Below, piece after piece: positions 34,779-43,900 of a stretch of 64,000 nt of DNA. A program made the position numbers and the translations under genes. The notes under the pieces were generated by a model, which was not told the origin of the DNA, ran no database searches, and was given only the letters and a program-made list of their open reading frames with translations. The stretch comes from Deltaproteobacteria bacterium (GTDB taxonomy: Bacteria; Desulfobacterota; Desulfobulbia; Desulfobulbales; Desulfurivibrionaceae), in NCBI GenBank assembly GCA_021802645.1, contig JAJZRO010000002.1:128257-192256 (forward strand), read 5' to 3'. The stretch's first letter is position 1; each line of letters opens with the position of its first letter.

Positions 34779-35246
34779 TTATTGCTTTCGTTTCTGTGAA
34801 ACTGAGAGATCGGCGATATTTCCTCGGGTTCGATTGACGTCGACGTAAAAGAAACGATCGCCGGCATCCAGCGCTGCGCGGTCTCCGACGCGCTGGTCTT
34901 TGACGCTAGTCGGTTTATTAGCATCAATCACCGCTGAAAACGATACGGTAGTTTCGCCCACATGATCCATGCGGATCGTGACGCGTCCATCCGATGTGGT
35001 CGCTGACTGGCCCTCAAATACGGACAGCTTTTCTAGCCCAGAAGCCTCTTCCACGGGTATCGATGAGCTTCTTGAACCCAAGGCTGTTTTAGCACGTTGG
35101 ACTTCATCCTTAAGTTGAGCAATCTGAAAATCACGCGGAGACACTAGGACTTCTTGCGCAACTTTCCAGGTCACGCCTGCAACCGCGGCGCACACCATTA
35201 GCACCGAAATAAACCAGTTCTGCTTAAGGCGTTCCAAAATTGACAC
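34779..35246 (-). CDS. Cassette-borne membrane-anchored hypothetical protein
   Basis: The 155-aa product has one N-terminal hydrophobic helix (about residues 11-30), a short coiled-coil-like segment (about 38-55), and a C-terminal soluble domain of unknown fold (about 75-155) rich in beta-strand-like sequence with FFYVDVNRTRG near its end. The GTG start (35244-35246) follows a GAGGAG site. GC content is lower than in the surrounding genes. The stop codon lies 15 bp before attC site 1, the standard position for a cassette gene. I do not recognise the family; its orientation in the membrane suggests a periplasmic domain. Confidence 0.75.
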   Translation of the reverse strand: MSILERLKQNWFISVLMVCAAVAGVTWKVAQEVLVSPRDFQIAQLKDEVQRAKTALGSRSSSIPVEEASGLEKLSVFEGQSATTSDGRVTIRMDHVGETTVSFSAVIDANKPTSVKDQRVGDRAALDAGDRFFYVDVNRTRGNIADLSVSQKRKQ

Positions 35247-35280
35247 AAAAATCTCCTCTCTTCAAAGGCATGACTTCGAC

Positions 35281-35352
35281 ACCCAACGTTTGAATTCAGC
35301 GGACCGCCAAAAGCGGCGCTTTTTGGCGGTCCGCTAAAATTATTTGTTAGCC
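35281..35352 (-). repeat. attC-like recombination site 2
   Basis: The 72-nt site reads GGCTAAC ... GTTGGGT on the minus strand. Its inner stem is long (AGCGGACCGCCAAAA paired with TTTTGGCGGTCCGCT), and the 3' side carries the GAATTCAAAC segment seen in site 1. The TAA stop of the upstream cassette gene is inside the GGCTAAC core, a common feature of cassettes. Confidence 0.85.
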
Positions 35353-36042
35353 ATTGTTACGCAGCTCTGTAATAGCCTTTGAAACAATGGCCGTTCGCAT
35401 TTCAGTCAGTTCTTCGGTTCCTAAGATTGAGCGAAGACGGCGGATCATCATTGATACAGCTAGCTGGTCAGTAAGACGCTCACCTTGCCATTCTTCAAAC
35501 CCCATTACTTCTGCGAACGTACGGTACATGGCCTCCAGCTTTTGCTGCCTGTCTTCAGCGCTAGACGTGCCATAAACGTAACCCGCTATTGCACCAATAC
35601 GCCTGAGAGCAGCCTCAAAGGTTTCTAGTTCGGTCTCAATTTTCGCGGTGAGCCATACAGCATATTTCTGCTGGAGCATATAGAGAGCACTGGTGTGCCC
35701 GAGAACTTCTTCCGTAGGGCCTTCATGGAAGAGTGTGGTTAGTGTTTTATGTACTTCTTGCGCATATTCTTCGCTGAACTGAACGTGCTTATCGAAAGCA
35801 ACATTTGCCATATGCGAGCTTGCACCAAGCGAAAATTGGTTTTGCGCTGCAAGAATTAACAAGGCTCTTTCGTGGGCGGCTTGATCTCGCAGGATTTGAA
35901 GTAAGGCTGCAACAACCGAGCCGACGAGCGGGATACCGGCGAGCAGTTGAATGAATTCACCACCAGGATGCCAATAGAAAAATGCGAGAGAAGCCACAAA
36001 GATGATGGCGATTCCCAAGTATGTTTTTCTTGTTTTCGACAA
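35347..36042 (-). CDS. Cassette-borne two-helix membrane protein, hypothetical
   Basis: The 231-aa product has two hydrophobic helices near the N-terminus (about residues 8-24 and 31-49) and a long, mostly helical cytoplasmic part with a Glu/Leu-rich middle. No catalytic motif is recognised. The TTG start (36040-36042) is supported by an AGGAG site five bases upstream. The TAA stop is part of the attC site 2 core. Codon use and GC content differ from neighbours, as for a transferred gene. Membrane-hairpin proteins of this kind are seen as effectors in some defence and stress modules, but no such function can be assigned here. Confidence 0.75.
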   Translation of the reverse strand: MSKTRKTYLGIAIIFVASLAFFYWHPGGEFIQLLAGIPLVGSVVAALLQILRDQAAHERALLILAAQNQFSLGASSHMANVAFDKHVQFSEEYAQEVHKTLTTLFHEGPTEEVLGHTSALYMLQQKYAVWLTAKIETELETFEAALRRIGAIAGYVYGTSSAEDRQQKLEAMYRTFAEVMGFEEWQGERLTDQLAVSMMIRRLRSILGTEELTEMRTAIVSKAITELRNNG

Positions 36043-36056
36043 GTGCGCTCCTAAAT

Positions 36057-36117
36057 GGCTAACGCTCGCGTAATAGGCGCGAGCTTGCGAGCGTCCTTAT
36101 TGACGCGTTTGTTATGT
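36057..36117 (-). repeat. attC-like recombination site 3
   Basis: The 61-nt site reads ACATAAC ... GTTAGCC on the minus strand, with an inner imperfect stem (AAACGCGTCAATAAGGACGC against the CGCGCCTATTACGCGAGC side) and a small apical loop. The GTTAGCC that starts the next cassette is exactly complementary to the GGCTAAC core of site 2, so the intervening 776 bp form one circularisable cassette. The upstream gene ends with TGA directly against this site. Confidence 0.8.
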
Positions 36118-37716
36118 TCAGCTCAGTAGCCTTGTAGCTGGTTGAATAATGTCTTTCATCATTTGCAGTGTCTCGTTAGAGTCAATTAGCATTTTTCTTA
36201 CTGCTTGCTCATATTTCTCTCTTGATGGAAACAAAGCCTTTCTGGCTATTAATTCAAGAGCTGGGGTCTCCCTAAGAGGGTAGCGGGAAATAAGTTTTCC
36301 TATGTCCTTTCTATCAATTAAATCAGATAGTAACCCCAACTCTTCACTAAGAATTGGTGCCGAAGAAAACGCTACTTCCACATCACCTGCCAGTATCCTC
36401 CTCCAGTCTGGACATTCTCTATATGCATGATCCTTTACTTTTCTTTCGACCATTCTGGCAGCCATCCGATCTTTATGTTGATTTGCGGCTTGTGCTACGG
36501 AATCTATGATTTCAGCCATCGTAGCCTCAATATCAATTTCATTTACTGTAGCTACACGAGTTAACAAGGCACGTATGACCGAAGGGTGATAGTAAAGAGA
36601 TTCTACAGAATACTGCTCTAGCGGAATTATTCCGCCTTCTTGCAATCTCTCACACTCTTCATCTGTTCGATTATCCCTATCTATAATTCCGAACGCAGAT
36701 ATCCAATGATTATGCTCAGATGCTCTAATACCTGAAACGACCCTCTCTACATCAACGCAACTACCAAGTGGTTTTATACTTTTAGTGGGGTAAAGAATTT
36801 GATAAAGCTGAAGATCTAAGCTGGAACTTCTTCCCTCTACAAACAATAAAGTCCTTCTTGATCCAAGAACCGCTAAAGCTATGTCCTCATCCATCTCTTC
36901 AATATTTTCAACATGGTCAGCAGACCAATGTCTTGGCTGATGTGAATACTGTCTAAGTAAAAGTGCTCCGCATTTTTCTTGGTCGTGAGGCAATGTGATA
37001 TCGTGCGTTGAAACCACAAATGCGCAGTCCTCTCGATAGGCAAGCAACGTACTAATAAGGGGAGAAACAATTGAACGATGAAGATGCCTTTCAGGTTCAT
37101 CAAGTAGGACTAACGTATTTTTTGGTGCTGTGAGTACGTTCGCAATAATCAGCAGTGCATTTCTTTCGCCATCAGAAAGTTGCGCAATGCTATATGGTTG
37201 GCACCCCTCACGAATGGCAATCAGTCTGCTGCCTTGATCCACATCGACCCGAAAGTGAAGGTTGGAAATTTGGAGGATGTCATTCATCTTTGATATCGGG
37301 GATTGCTCTCTTGCCAATGTCTCGACATCAGCCATGTTTCCCGCTCTAGCGGCTTCAGCAATCTTCCTTGCGTCAACATTTTCAGAATCTATAAGATCAA
37401 ATATGTTTGCCTGTGACCTTTGATGAGCGTAATCGTCTTTCCACCTAGATTGTTCCTGACGATCTACGGTGGTAATGTTTGTTTCCATTTGCTGCCGTGA
37501 GGCGGGGGTCAAATCGACAGAGTCTGAGCTTAACCATATTTGTCTATGAGCAGTTATCCTACGCACTTTTCCAGTATTTTGTGTCGTAAAGGCATGCATA
37601 AGTGTCGACTTGCCTGTCCCATTTGGCCCGACCATAAAAAGTACTTCCCCGGACCTTATCGTTAGCTGCTTTTGCCGACCATCATTCTGGGGATAATTTA
37701 AATTAAACTCTGTCAT
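36118..37716 (-). CDS. ABC-type AAA ATPase with C-terminal TOPRIM-like domain (putative defence protein)
   Basis: The 532-aa product starts with an ABC/SMC-like ATPase: Walker A GPNGTGKST near residue 31, a signature-like LSDGERN near 180, Walker B LVLLDEPERHLH near 205 and the switch His in VSTHD near 236. The second half has TOPRIM-like acidic motifs (LLFVEGRSSS with Glu, then GIIDRDNRTDEE with DxD), as in OLD nucleases and the DUF4435 proteins. The ATPase plus DUF4435 combination is known from PARIS (AriA and AriB), where the parts are usually separate genes. The second ATG (37714-37716) fits the AAGGA site best; ATG 37720-37722 is an alternative. Low GC marks it as acquired. Confidence 0.82.
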   Translation of the reverse strand: MTEFNLNYPQNDGRQKQLTIRSGEVLFMVGPNGTGKSTLMHAFTTQNTGKVRRITAHRQIWLSSDSVDLTPASRQQMETNITTVDRQEQSRWKDDYAHQRSQANIFDLIDSENVDARKIAEAARAGNMADVETLAREQSPISKMNDILQISNLHFRVDVDQGSRLIAIREGCQPYSIAQLSDGERNALLIIANVLTAPKNTLVLLDEPERHLHRSIVSPLISTLLAYREDCAFVVSTHDITLPHDQEKCGALLLRQYSHQPRHWSADHVENIEEMDEDIALAVLGSRRTLLFVEGRSSSLDLQLYQILYPTKSIKPLGSCVDVERVVSGIRASEHNHWISAFGIIDRDNRTDEECERLQEGGIIPLEQYSVESLYYHPSVIRALLTRVATVNEIDIEATMAEIIDSVAQAANQHKDRMAARMVERKVKDHAYRECPDWRRILAGDVEVAFSSAPILSEELGLLSDLIDRKDIGKLISRYPLRETPALELIARKALFPSREKYEQAVRKMLIDSNETLQMMKDIIQPATRLLS

Positions 37717-37744
37717 TTGCATCCTTACTCTTTATAGAACATAA

Positions 37745-37985
37745 TAAGTGATTATACAGACCTGCATATCATCCCCCGGATGGGGGGCACCCCTGCCTAT
37801 ACGGTAGGTGCATCCTATCTGCCAATTTCCCATCTCTACCCTATCCTATTAATTTTGCAAGTTAAAGCACAAAAAACTTGACAGGATATTTTCTGAACTG
37901 GCACGTTCTCCCCTCCTACCACGCTCCGTTCACCTCCCATGGCAATTTGGGGGACATCATAATACCTATTCTCCGCAGGAAGCAC
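37745..37985. other. Intergenic region between the cassette array and the pit terminator
   Basis: About 240 bp with no convincing gene. It contains a short imperfect GC-rich palindrome (CCCCCGGATGGGGGG near 37776-37790) and AT-rich stretches that could supply the promoter for the cassette genes (the sequence just upstream of cassette A is AT-rich), but I cannot define one. I find no attI-like site and no integrase fragment. Confidence 0.4.
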
Positions 37986-38020
37986 AAAAAAACGGGGCCG
38001 GGCATGAAGCCCGACCCCGT
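37986..38020 (-). terminator. Rho-independent terminator after pit
   Basis: On the minus strand ACGGGGTCGGGC pairs with GCCCGGCCCCGT around a 5-nt loop, followed by seven T residues. It lies 33 bp downstream of the pit stop codon. Confidence 0.9.
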
Positions 38021-38052
38021 CACCGCACAGCGTGTGTTTTGCCTGGCTCCGG

Positions 38053-39411
38053 TCAAATCCCCAGGTGCAGGAGCAGTTCGTAGAAAAAGGCGGCCACGAG
38101 GCCGGCGGCCGGCAGGGTCAGCACCCAAGCGACAACCATGCTCTGGGCCACCCCCCAGCGCACTGCGCTGAGGCGCTTGCTGGTCCCCACCCCGAAGATG
38201 CTGCCGGAGATGACATGGGTGGTGCTTACCGGCATGCCGAAGTGGCTGGTCACGAAGAGGACGATGGCCGAGGAGGTCTCGGCGGCAAAGCCGTGGACCG
38301 GTTCCAGCCGGATGATCTTGTGCCCCATGGTCTTGATGATGCGCCAGCCGCCCACCGAGGTGCCGAGGGCCATGGCCACGGCGCAGGAGAAGACGACCCA
38401 GGTGGGCACCACCGGCTCGGAAATCAGCCGGGCGCTGAGGAGGGCCATGGTGATGATGCCCATGCTCTTCTGGGCATCGTTGAGGCCGTGGGTAAAGGCC
38501 ATGGCCGCGGCGGAGCCGATCTGCAAGTGGCGGAAGGTGGCGCTCACCCGGCCGGGATGGACGTGGGCCAGGGTTTTGAAGATAGCGCCCATCAGGAGAA
38601 AGCCGATGACAAAGCCCATGGCCGGTGAGCCCACCAGCGGCACCAGCACCTTCTGCACGATGCCGCCCCAGAGCACGGAAGGCAGCCCGCCGTGGATGAG
38701 GGCCGCCCCGCACAGGCCGCCGATCAGGGCATGGGAGGAGCTGCTGGGGATGCCGAACTTCCAGGTGATCAGGTTCCAGACGATGGCGCCGAGGATGGCG
38801 GCCAGGATCACCACCTGGAAGACCTGCTGGTTGGAATCGAGTTCCTGAGGATAGGCCTTTTCCAGCAACACTCGGTTGAGGCTGGCCAGCTCATCCGGCT
38901 TGAGGGTGGCGGCGCTTTCCGCCTTGGCCACGGTCTTGGGCCGCAGGGCGATGCCGGCGAAGCGTTCCGGCGAGTAGAGGTCCCGGCGGGTAAGGATCTG
39001 GTTCAACTCCGCCACCAGGGCGCCCCGCAATTCCGGGGAGGGCGCGCCGCCAGCCAGGTACTGGCCGAGCTGTTGCCGGGTGGCGGGCGAGAAGTGCTCC
39101 ACCAGATAACGGGAAACCGGCTCGGCCGGCTTCTGCAGCCGGGCAACGAAGAGGGCCGGGTGGCGGAGGTCGGCGAGCTGGAAATGGGTCGTGTCGACCA
39201 GGCCGCTGGCCACCGTGATCGCCACATGGGTGGAAAAGAGGGCACCGGCGAAATTGAGCACCGCGGCCATGATGATGGCGCTGCGCGGCGAAAGGACCCG
39301 GGTGGAGACCACCGTGGCAATGGCGTTGGCAGTGTCGTGGAAGCCGTTGATGTAGTCGAAGGCCAGGGCGCAGACCACGATCAGGACGAGCAGCAGCGAG
39401 AGGCTAAGCAT
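38053..39411 (-). CDS. pit: PiT family inorganic phosphate transporter
   Basis: The 452-aa product is a polytopic inner-membrane protein with the duplicated PiT signature: the N-terminal copy (FDYINGFHDTANAIATVVST) and the second copy (MAFTHGLNDAQKSMGI) near residue 315. It would import phosphate with protons or sodium. Between the halves is a long soluble loop of about 110 residues (about 85-195), typical of the longer PiT variants. Its start overlaps the end of the DUF47 gene by 8 bp, so the two are translationally coupled. Confidence 0.94.
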   Translation of the reverse strand: MLSLSLLLVLIVVCALAFDYINGFHDTANAIATVVSTRVLSPRSAIIMAAVLNFAGALFSTHVAITVASGLVDTTHFQLADLRHPALFVARLQKPAEPVSRYLVEHFSPATRQQLGQYLAGGAPSPELRGALVAELNQILTRRDLYSPERFAGIALRPKTVAKAESAATLKPDELASLNRVLLEKAYPQELDSNQQVFQVVILAAILGAIVWNLITWKFGIPSSSSHALIGGLCGAALIHGGLPSVLWGGIVQKVLVPLVGSPAMGFVIGFLLMGAIFKTLAHVHPGRVSATFRHLQIGSAAAMAFTHGLNDAQKSMGIITMALLSARLISEPVVPTWVVFSCAVAMALGTSVGGWRIIKTMGHKIIRLEPVHGFAAETSSAIVLFVTSHFGMPVSTTHVISGSIFGVGTSKRLSAVRWGVAQSMVVAWVLTLPAAGLVAAFFYELLLHLGI

Positions 39412-40033
39412 ACTTCACAACCACGCTCTCGATGATGTGGGCGACATCCTCGCATTTGTCCACCGCCGCCTCGATGCGGTCGTAGATCTCCTTCCACTTG
39501 ATCACCTTGATGGGATCGGCCTCGGGATCGTTGAGCAGGTTGGCCAGCGCCTTGCGGAAGGCGTTGTCGTGTTCGTTTTCGATCTGGTGGATGCGGATGA
39601 AGAGGTCCTGGATACTCTCGCGACTTGGCCGGGTGCGCAAGGTCTTGACCGCCTCCAGAGTGGCCTCGGTGATCCGCGCCAGGAGCATCACCAGCAGTTC
39701 CATGTCCGGCCGCATCTGGGTGAACTGGTAGAGCGCCATGCGGCCGGTGCAGGCCTCGATGCGGTCGGTGACGTCGTCCAGCTCGCTGGAGAGGGCGTGG
39801 AGATCCTCCTTGTCGAGCGGGGTAACAAAGGTGGTATCGATCAGGTTGGCCAGGTGGTGGGTGGTGTGATCGGCCTCGCTTTCGATTTCCTTGATCTTGG
39901 CCGCATACTGGGCCCGGTTGGTGAAATCGTGGATCAGCGCCTGGAATTCCTTGGCCGCCAACACCGCGGAATGGGCCTGTTTTTCAAGCAACTCGTAGAA
40001 GATATGTTTCTTGCTGACTCCTGGTATCCGCAC
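39404..40033 (-). CDS. DUF47 (PhoU-like) phosphate transport accessory protein
   Basis: The 209-aa product is almost all helical, with the paired EADHTTHHL and ENEHDNAF motifs that resemble PhoU metal-binding motifs. DUF47/TIGR00153 proteins are usually encoded next to PiT transporters and are thought to control their activity. The GTG start (40031-40033) is chosen because a GGAGG site lies eight bases upstream and the following VSKKHIFYELL is the usual family N-terminus; the longer frame has no such site. The gene overlaps pit by 8 bp. Confidence 0.9.
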   Translation of the reverse strand: MRIPGVSKKHIFYELLEKQAHSAVLAAKEFQALIHDFTNRAQYAAKIKEIESEADHTTHHLANLIDTTFVTPLDKEDLHALSSELDDVTDRIEACTGRMALYQFTQMRPDMELLVMLLARITEATLEAVKTLRTRPSRESIQDLFIRIHQIENEHDNAFRKALANLLNDPEADPIKVIKWKEIYDRIEAAVDKCEDVAHIIESVVVKYA

Positions 40034-40230
40034 GCCCCTACCTCCTCCCTGAAAATGAACAACGAACGCCGCCGACAAGGCGCTGCGCCCTTTTTGCCCC
40101 ATGTTTCGGTGCCCCACAAGCCCGGAGGAGCACCGACCATAATCCTGCGCTATAAAAAGTCATTCTGGGGCGATGGTCAAGCTAAAAGAGAAGGCCAGGG
40201 GAAAAGCCGCCTTCTCCGCCGGCCGCGCAC

Positions 40231-40266
40231 AAAAAAAGCGGGACCGGGCCTGAGGCCCGATCCCGC
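40231..40266 (-). terminator. Rho-independent terminator ending the acs-fdh-hdr operon
   Basis: On the minus strand GCGGGATCGGGCC pairs with GGCCCGGTCCCGC around a short loop, followed by seven T residues. It lies 30 bp after the mvhD stop and separates that operon from the DUF47-pit pair. The rest of 40034-40296 presumably holds the DUF47-pit promoter. Confidence 0.92.
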
Positions 40267-40296
40267 CAAGGGGTACGGAAGGGAGAAGTGCCGAGG

Positions 40297-40914
40297 TCAG
40301 GCGGCGTTGGATTCGCTCAAGCCGGCGGTGATGGTCTTGCCGAGTTTTTCCTCAATCACCGCGGTGATCTGCTCCTGGGTAAAGAGGGCGTCCTTGCGGA
40401 TCGCCTTGGTGGCGTTGCCGAGCCCCATGCGGAGCTTGCGGTCGCTCACCAGGGCCAGGGCCTTGGCGATGCGGGCCTTGGCCTCTTCCGGGCTCAACCC
40501 CTCGGCCTGGCCCACGGGACCCAGCGCCTGGATCTCCTTGGTGAACTCGGTGATGAGTTTGACGAAACGCGGCGCCTCGGCGGCCGAGGCCCACTGCAGG
40601 CCGAACCGCTCCGGTTTGATGCCGACTTCGCTCAATACTTTCTTGATCAGGGCATTTACGCCCATGGCGTCGTAATTACCAACCTGGTAATGGCATTCGC
40701 CGAGTTGTCAGCCACCGGTGAAGATGCCGGCCGCCCCTTCGGCAAAGCCGCGCAGGACAAAGGCCGGATCGAGCCGGCCGGTGCACATGATCCGGATGGT
40801 GCGCAGGTTCGGCGGATACTGGTAGCGCGAAACTCCGGCGCTATCGGCCGCCGCGTAGCAGCACCAGTTGCAGAGAAATCCCAGAATCCTGGGATTGAAG
40901 GTCGCGTCGCTCAT
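40297..40914 (-). CDS. mvhD: MvhD/HdrD-associated iron-sulfur subunit, selenocysteine-containing
   Basis: This 205-aa protein passes electrons between HdrA and a partner dehydrogenase through a 2Fe-2S cluster. The frame has one in-frame TGA at 40708-40710 (codon 69) in the motif FTGG-U-QLGECHY, where relatives have Cys (GGCxxGxCHY). Both sides read as continuous MvhD sequence, so selenocysteine is expected rather than a stop. The N-terminal FLCNWCCYAAAD and GRLDPAF motifs are intact. The C-terminal 60 residues extend past the core. The ATG follows the hdrA stop by 2 bp with an AAGGAG site. It is the last gene before the operon terminator. Confidence 0.92.
40675..40691 (-). promoter_or_regulatory. 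Candidate SECIS hairpin for mvhD
   Basis: A 6-bp stem ATTACC / GGTAAT closes an AGGTT loop. The loop begins 22 nt after the UGA codon and has G at its second position, which meets the usual bacterial SECIS rule of a G in the first two loop bases within about 16-37 nt. Confidence 0.65.
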
Positions 40915-40916
40915 GG

Positions 40917-43900
40917 TTACTCCTTGTTGCCTGTCTCGCCAAAGGCCTTGATCTGCGCGGTGATCTGCTCATCGGTAAAGCCGCCCATGGAGATGGCGAA
41001 TACCGGACAGTGGGAGGCGCAGATGCCGCAGCCCTTGCACGAGGCAGTGATGGTCTCGGCCTTGCGCTTGCCGCTCTCGTCCTTGGTGACCCGGATGGCC
41101 TGGTAGGGGCAGAGCGATTCGCACAGGCCGCAGCCGATGCACAGTTCCTTGTCCACGCTGGAGACGGTGGGCTCCACCGAGACGTGGCCCTTGACCAGCG
41201 GCATGGCCGCCTTGGCCGCCGCGGCCTGGGCCTGCACCACGATCTCGTCCACCGGTTTCGGCGAATGGGCCAAACCGCAGACATAGACGCCGGAGACCGG
41301 CAGTTCCACCGGCCGCAGCTTGACGTGGGCCTCGAGGTAGAACTTGTCCTGGTTGACCGGCACCTTGAGCAGCTTGCTCAGCTCCTCGGTGCCCTCGGGC
41401 ACGATGCCGACGGAGAGCGTCAGCAACTCGGGGGTCATGGTCACCTCCTCCCGCAGGATCGGGTCGTAGAAGGTCACCTTGAGGGACTTGCCGCTGCCGG
41501 CAATCTTCGGCTTGTTTTCCATGCTGTAGGGGATAAAGACCACGCCCTTTTCCCGCGCCTCGCGGTAGGCATCCTCGGCGTAGCCGTAGGTGCGCATGTC
41601 GCGGTAGAGCACCACCACTTGGGCGGCCGAATCGAGTTCCTTGATCTTCAGCGCGTTCTTCACCGCATGGTTGCAGCAGACCTTGCTGCAGTAGGCAAGG
41701 TCGTCGCCGCGGGAGCCGGCGCACTGAATCATCACGGTGGATTCCGGCGCCCGATCCTTGGCCTTGCCGGCCAGGCGCTTTTCGAGCTCCGCCTGGGTGA
41801 CGATCTTGTTCGAGTACTTGATCTCGTTGCCGAGCACCTTCTCCGGCCGGTGTTCGCGGCCGCCGGTGGCAATGATGATCACCCCGTGGTCGAGGGTGGA
41901 TTCCTTGGCGGACTTGCCCTTCCTGGTGACGAGCCGCGAGGAGAAGTTGCCGACAAAGCCGCTCACCTCGGCGACTTCGGTATTGGTCATCACCTCGATG
42001 AGCTTGTGCTTCTTCACCTGGTCGCTCACCTCCTTGAGCTGCTGCGCCACGTTGTCGCCGCGCAGGGTGTAGCTCAGGTGCTGGAGGTGGCCGCCCAGGG
42101 TCTCGCCTTTCTCGACGATGGTGGTATGGAAGCCCTGCTCCGCCAGGTTCAGGGCCGCGGTCATGCCGGCGATGCCGCCGCCCAGCACCAGCGCCTTGCT
42201 GATGACCGGCACGGTCTGTTCGGGCAACGGCTTGATGTGGCGGGCCTTGGCAATGCCCATCCGCACCAGGTCCTTGGACTTGGCGGTGGCGGCGGCGGGC
42301 TCGGTGGCATGGACCCAGGAACACTGGTCGCGGATGTTGACCATCTCGAAGAGACAACGATTGAGGCCGGCATCCTTCAAGGTTTCCTGGAAGAGCGGCT
42401 CGTGGGTACGCGGCGAGCAGGCCGCCACCACGACACGGTTCAGGTTGTGCTCCTTGATCTTCTGCTTGATGACCTCCTGGGCGTCCTGCGAGCAGGAGTA
42501 GAGGCTCTGGGCGTGGTAGACCACCCCTTCCATGCCTTCGGTGTATTGCTCCACCAGGGGCACGTCCACCACGCTGCCGATGTTGATGCCGCAGTGGCAG
42601 ACAAAGACGCCGATGCGCACCTCCTCGTCCTTGGTCAGTTCCCGCTCCTTAGGGTAGGACTTAACCACGTAGCCCTTGTTGCGGTCCTTCTTGATGAGCG
42701 CCGAGGCGATGCCGGCGGCGGCGCTCGACTGGGTGACGCTCTCCGGGATGTCCTTCGGACCCTGGAAGGCGCCGGCCACGAAGACGCCGGGCTTGGTGGT
42801 CAGGAGCGGGGCAAAGGTCTCGGTCTGGCAGAAGTCGTAGTGGTTCAACTCGAAGCCGGCGATATTGGCCAGATTCTTGGCATCGGCCGGGGCGTCGAGG
42901 CCCACCGAGAGAACCACCATGTCGAAGCCCTCGAAATGGTGGGTGCCGTCGAGGAGCGAATAGGTCAGCTTGAGCTGCTTGTTCCACGGCATGACATCTG
43001 CCACCCGGGCGCGGACGAACTTGATGCCCTTGGCCTCGGCCTTAAGCCGGGCCAGATCGAAGTCCTTGCCCTGGGTCCGCATGTCCATGTAGTAGATGGT
43101 GATCTCCACCTCCGGGTCATGCTCCTTGGCGACCAGGGCCTCCTTGATCGCGTACATGCAGCAGACCGACGAGCAGTAGCCGTTGTCGCAGCCCAGATCG
43201 CGGGAACCCACGCACTGGATGAAGGCGATCCGCTTCGGATGGCGGTGGTCGGTGAGGCACTTGACCTCGCCCTCGAAGGGACCGGAGGCGCAGAGCAGCC
43301 GCTCGAACTCCAGGCTGGTCAGCACGTCGGCGTGCTTGCCGTAGCTGTACTTGGCCAGGGTGTCGGTGCTGATCCGGCCAAAGCCAGGGGCCACGATCAC
43401 GGCGCCGATCTTCAGCTCCTTCGCCTCGGGCTTCTGCGAGAAATCGATGGCCTTGGAGCGGCAGACCGGCACGCAGATCTGGCAGGTGCCGTGCTGCAGG
43501 TGCAGGCATCCCTTCGGATCGATGAAATAGGAGGCCGGCACCGCCTGCGGATAGTCGATGTGGATCGGCCGGGTCACGGCCAGCCCCTCGTTGTACTGGT
43601 CCACCAGGTGGCGCGGGCAGTACTGGGTGCAGAGGCCGCAGGCCGTGCACTTCTCGGCGTCGATATACCGCGGCCTGATCTGCAGTTTGGCGGTAAAGTT
43701 GCCCGGCTTGCCGGAAAGCTCCAGCAGATCGGCGTTGCTCAGAATCTCGATGTTGGGAGACCGACCGGCCTCCACCAATTTTGGCGCGAGTATTCAGAGC
43801 GAGCAGTCGTTGGTCGGAAAGGTCTTATCGAGCTGCGCCATGGCGCCGCCGATAGCCGCCGACTTCTCGACCAGATAGACATAGTAGCCAAGCTCGGTCA

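Larger units (their letters stand above)
34703..37744 (-). mobile_element. Integron cassette array without integrase (CALIN), three cassettes
   Basis: Three consecutive gene-attC units read on the minus strand: A (36063-37744, ATPase-TOPRIM), B (35287-36062, two-helix protein) and C (34703-35286, membrane-anchored protein). The 5' end of each cassette (TTATGT, TTAGCC, TTGGGT) agrees with the core of its own attC site (ACATAAC, GGCTAAC, GCCCAAC). No integrase gene or attI is visible. The base before cassette A is A rather than G, and the flanks would rejoin as CACTTA/TTCTGA, which suggests insertion at a secondary site. The GC content is distinctly lower than that of the flanks. Confidence 0.8.

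Noticed and set aside
35281-35352. The long hairpin at 35281-35352 read as a transcription terminator
   Set aside because: There is no T-run after it in either direction, and the end cores match the neighbouring cassette boundaries, so attC is the better explanation.
40297-40914. Apparent broken mvhD gene (two fragments split by TGA at 40708-40710)
   Set aside because: Homology runs in frame through the TGA, which sits at a known Cys/Sec position with a candidate SECIS, so it is a selenoprotein, not a pseudogene.
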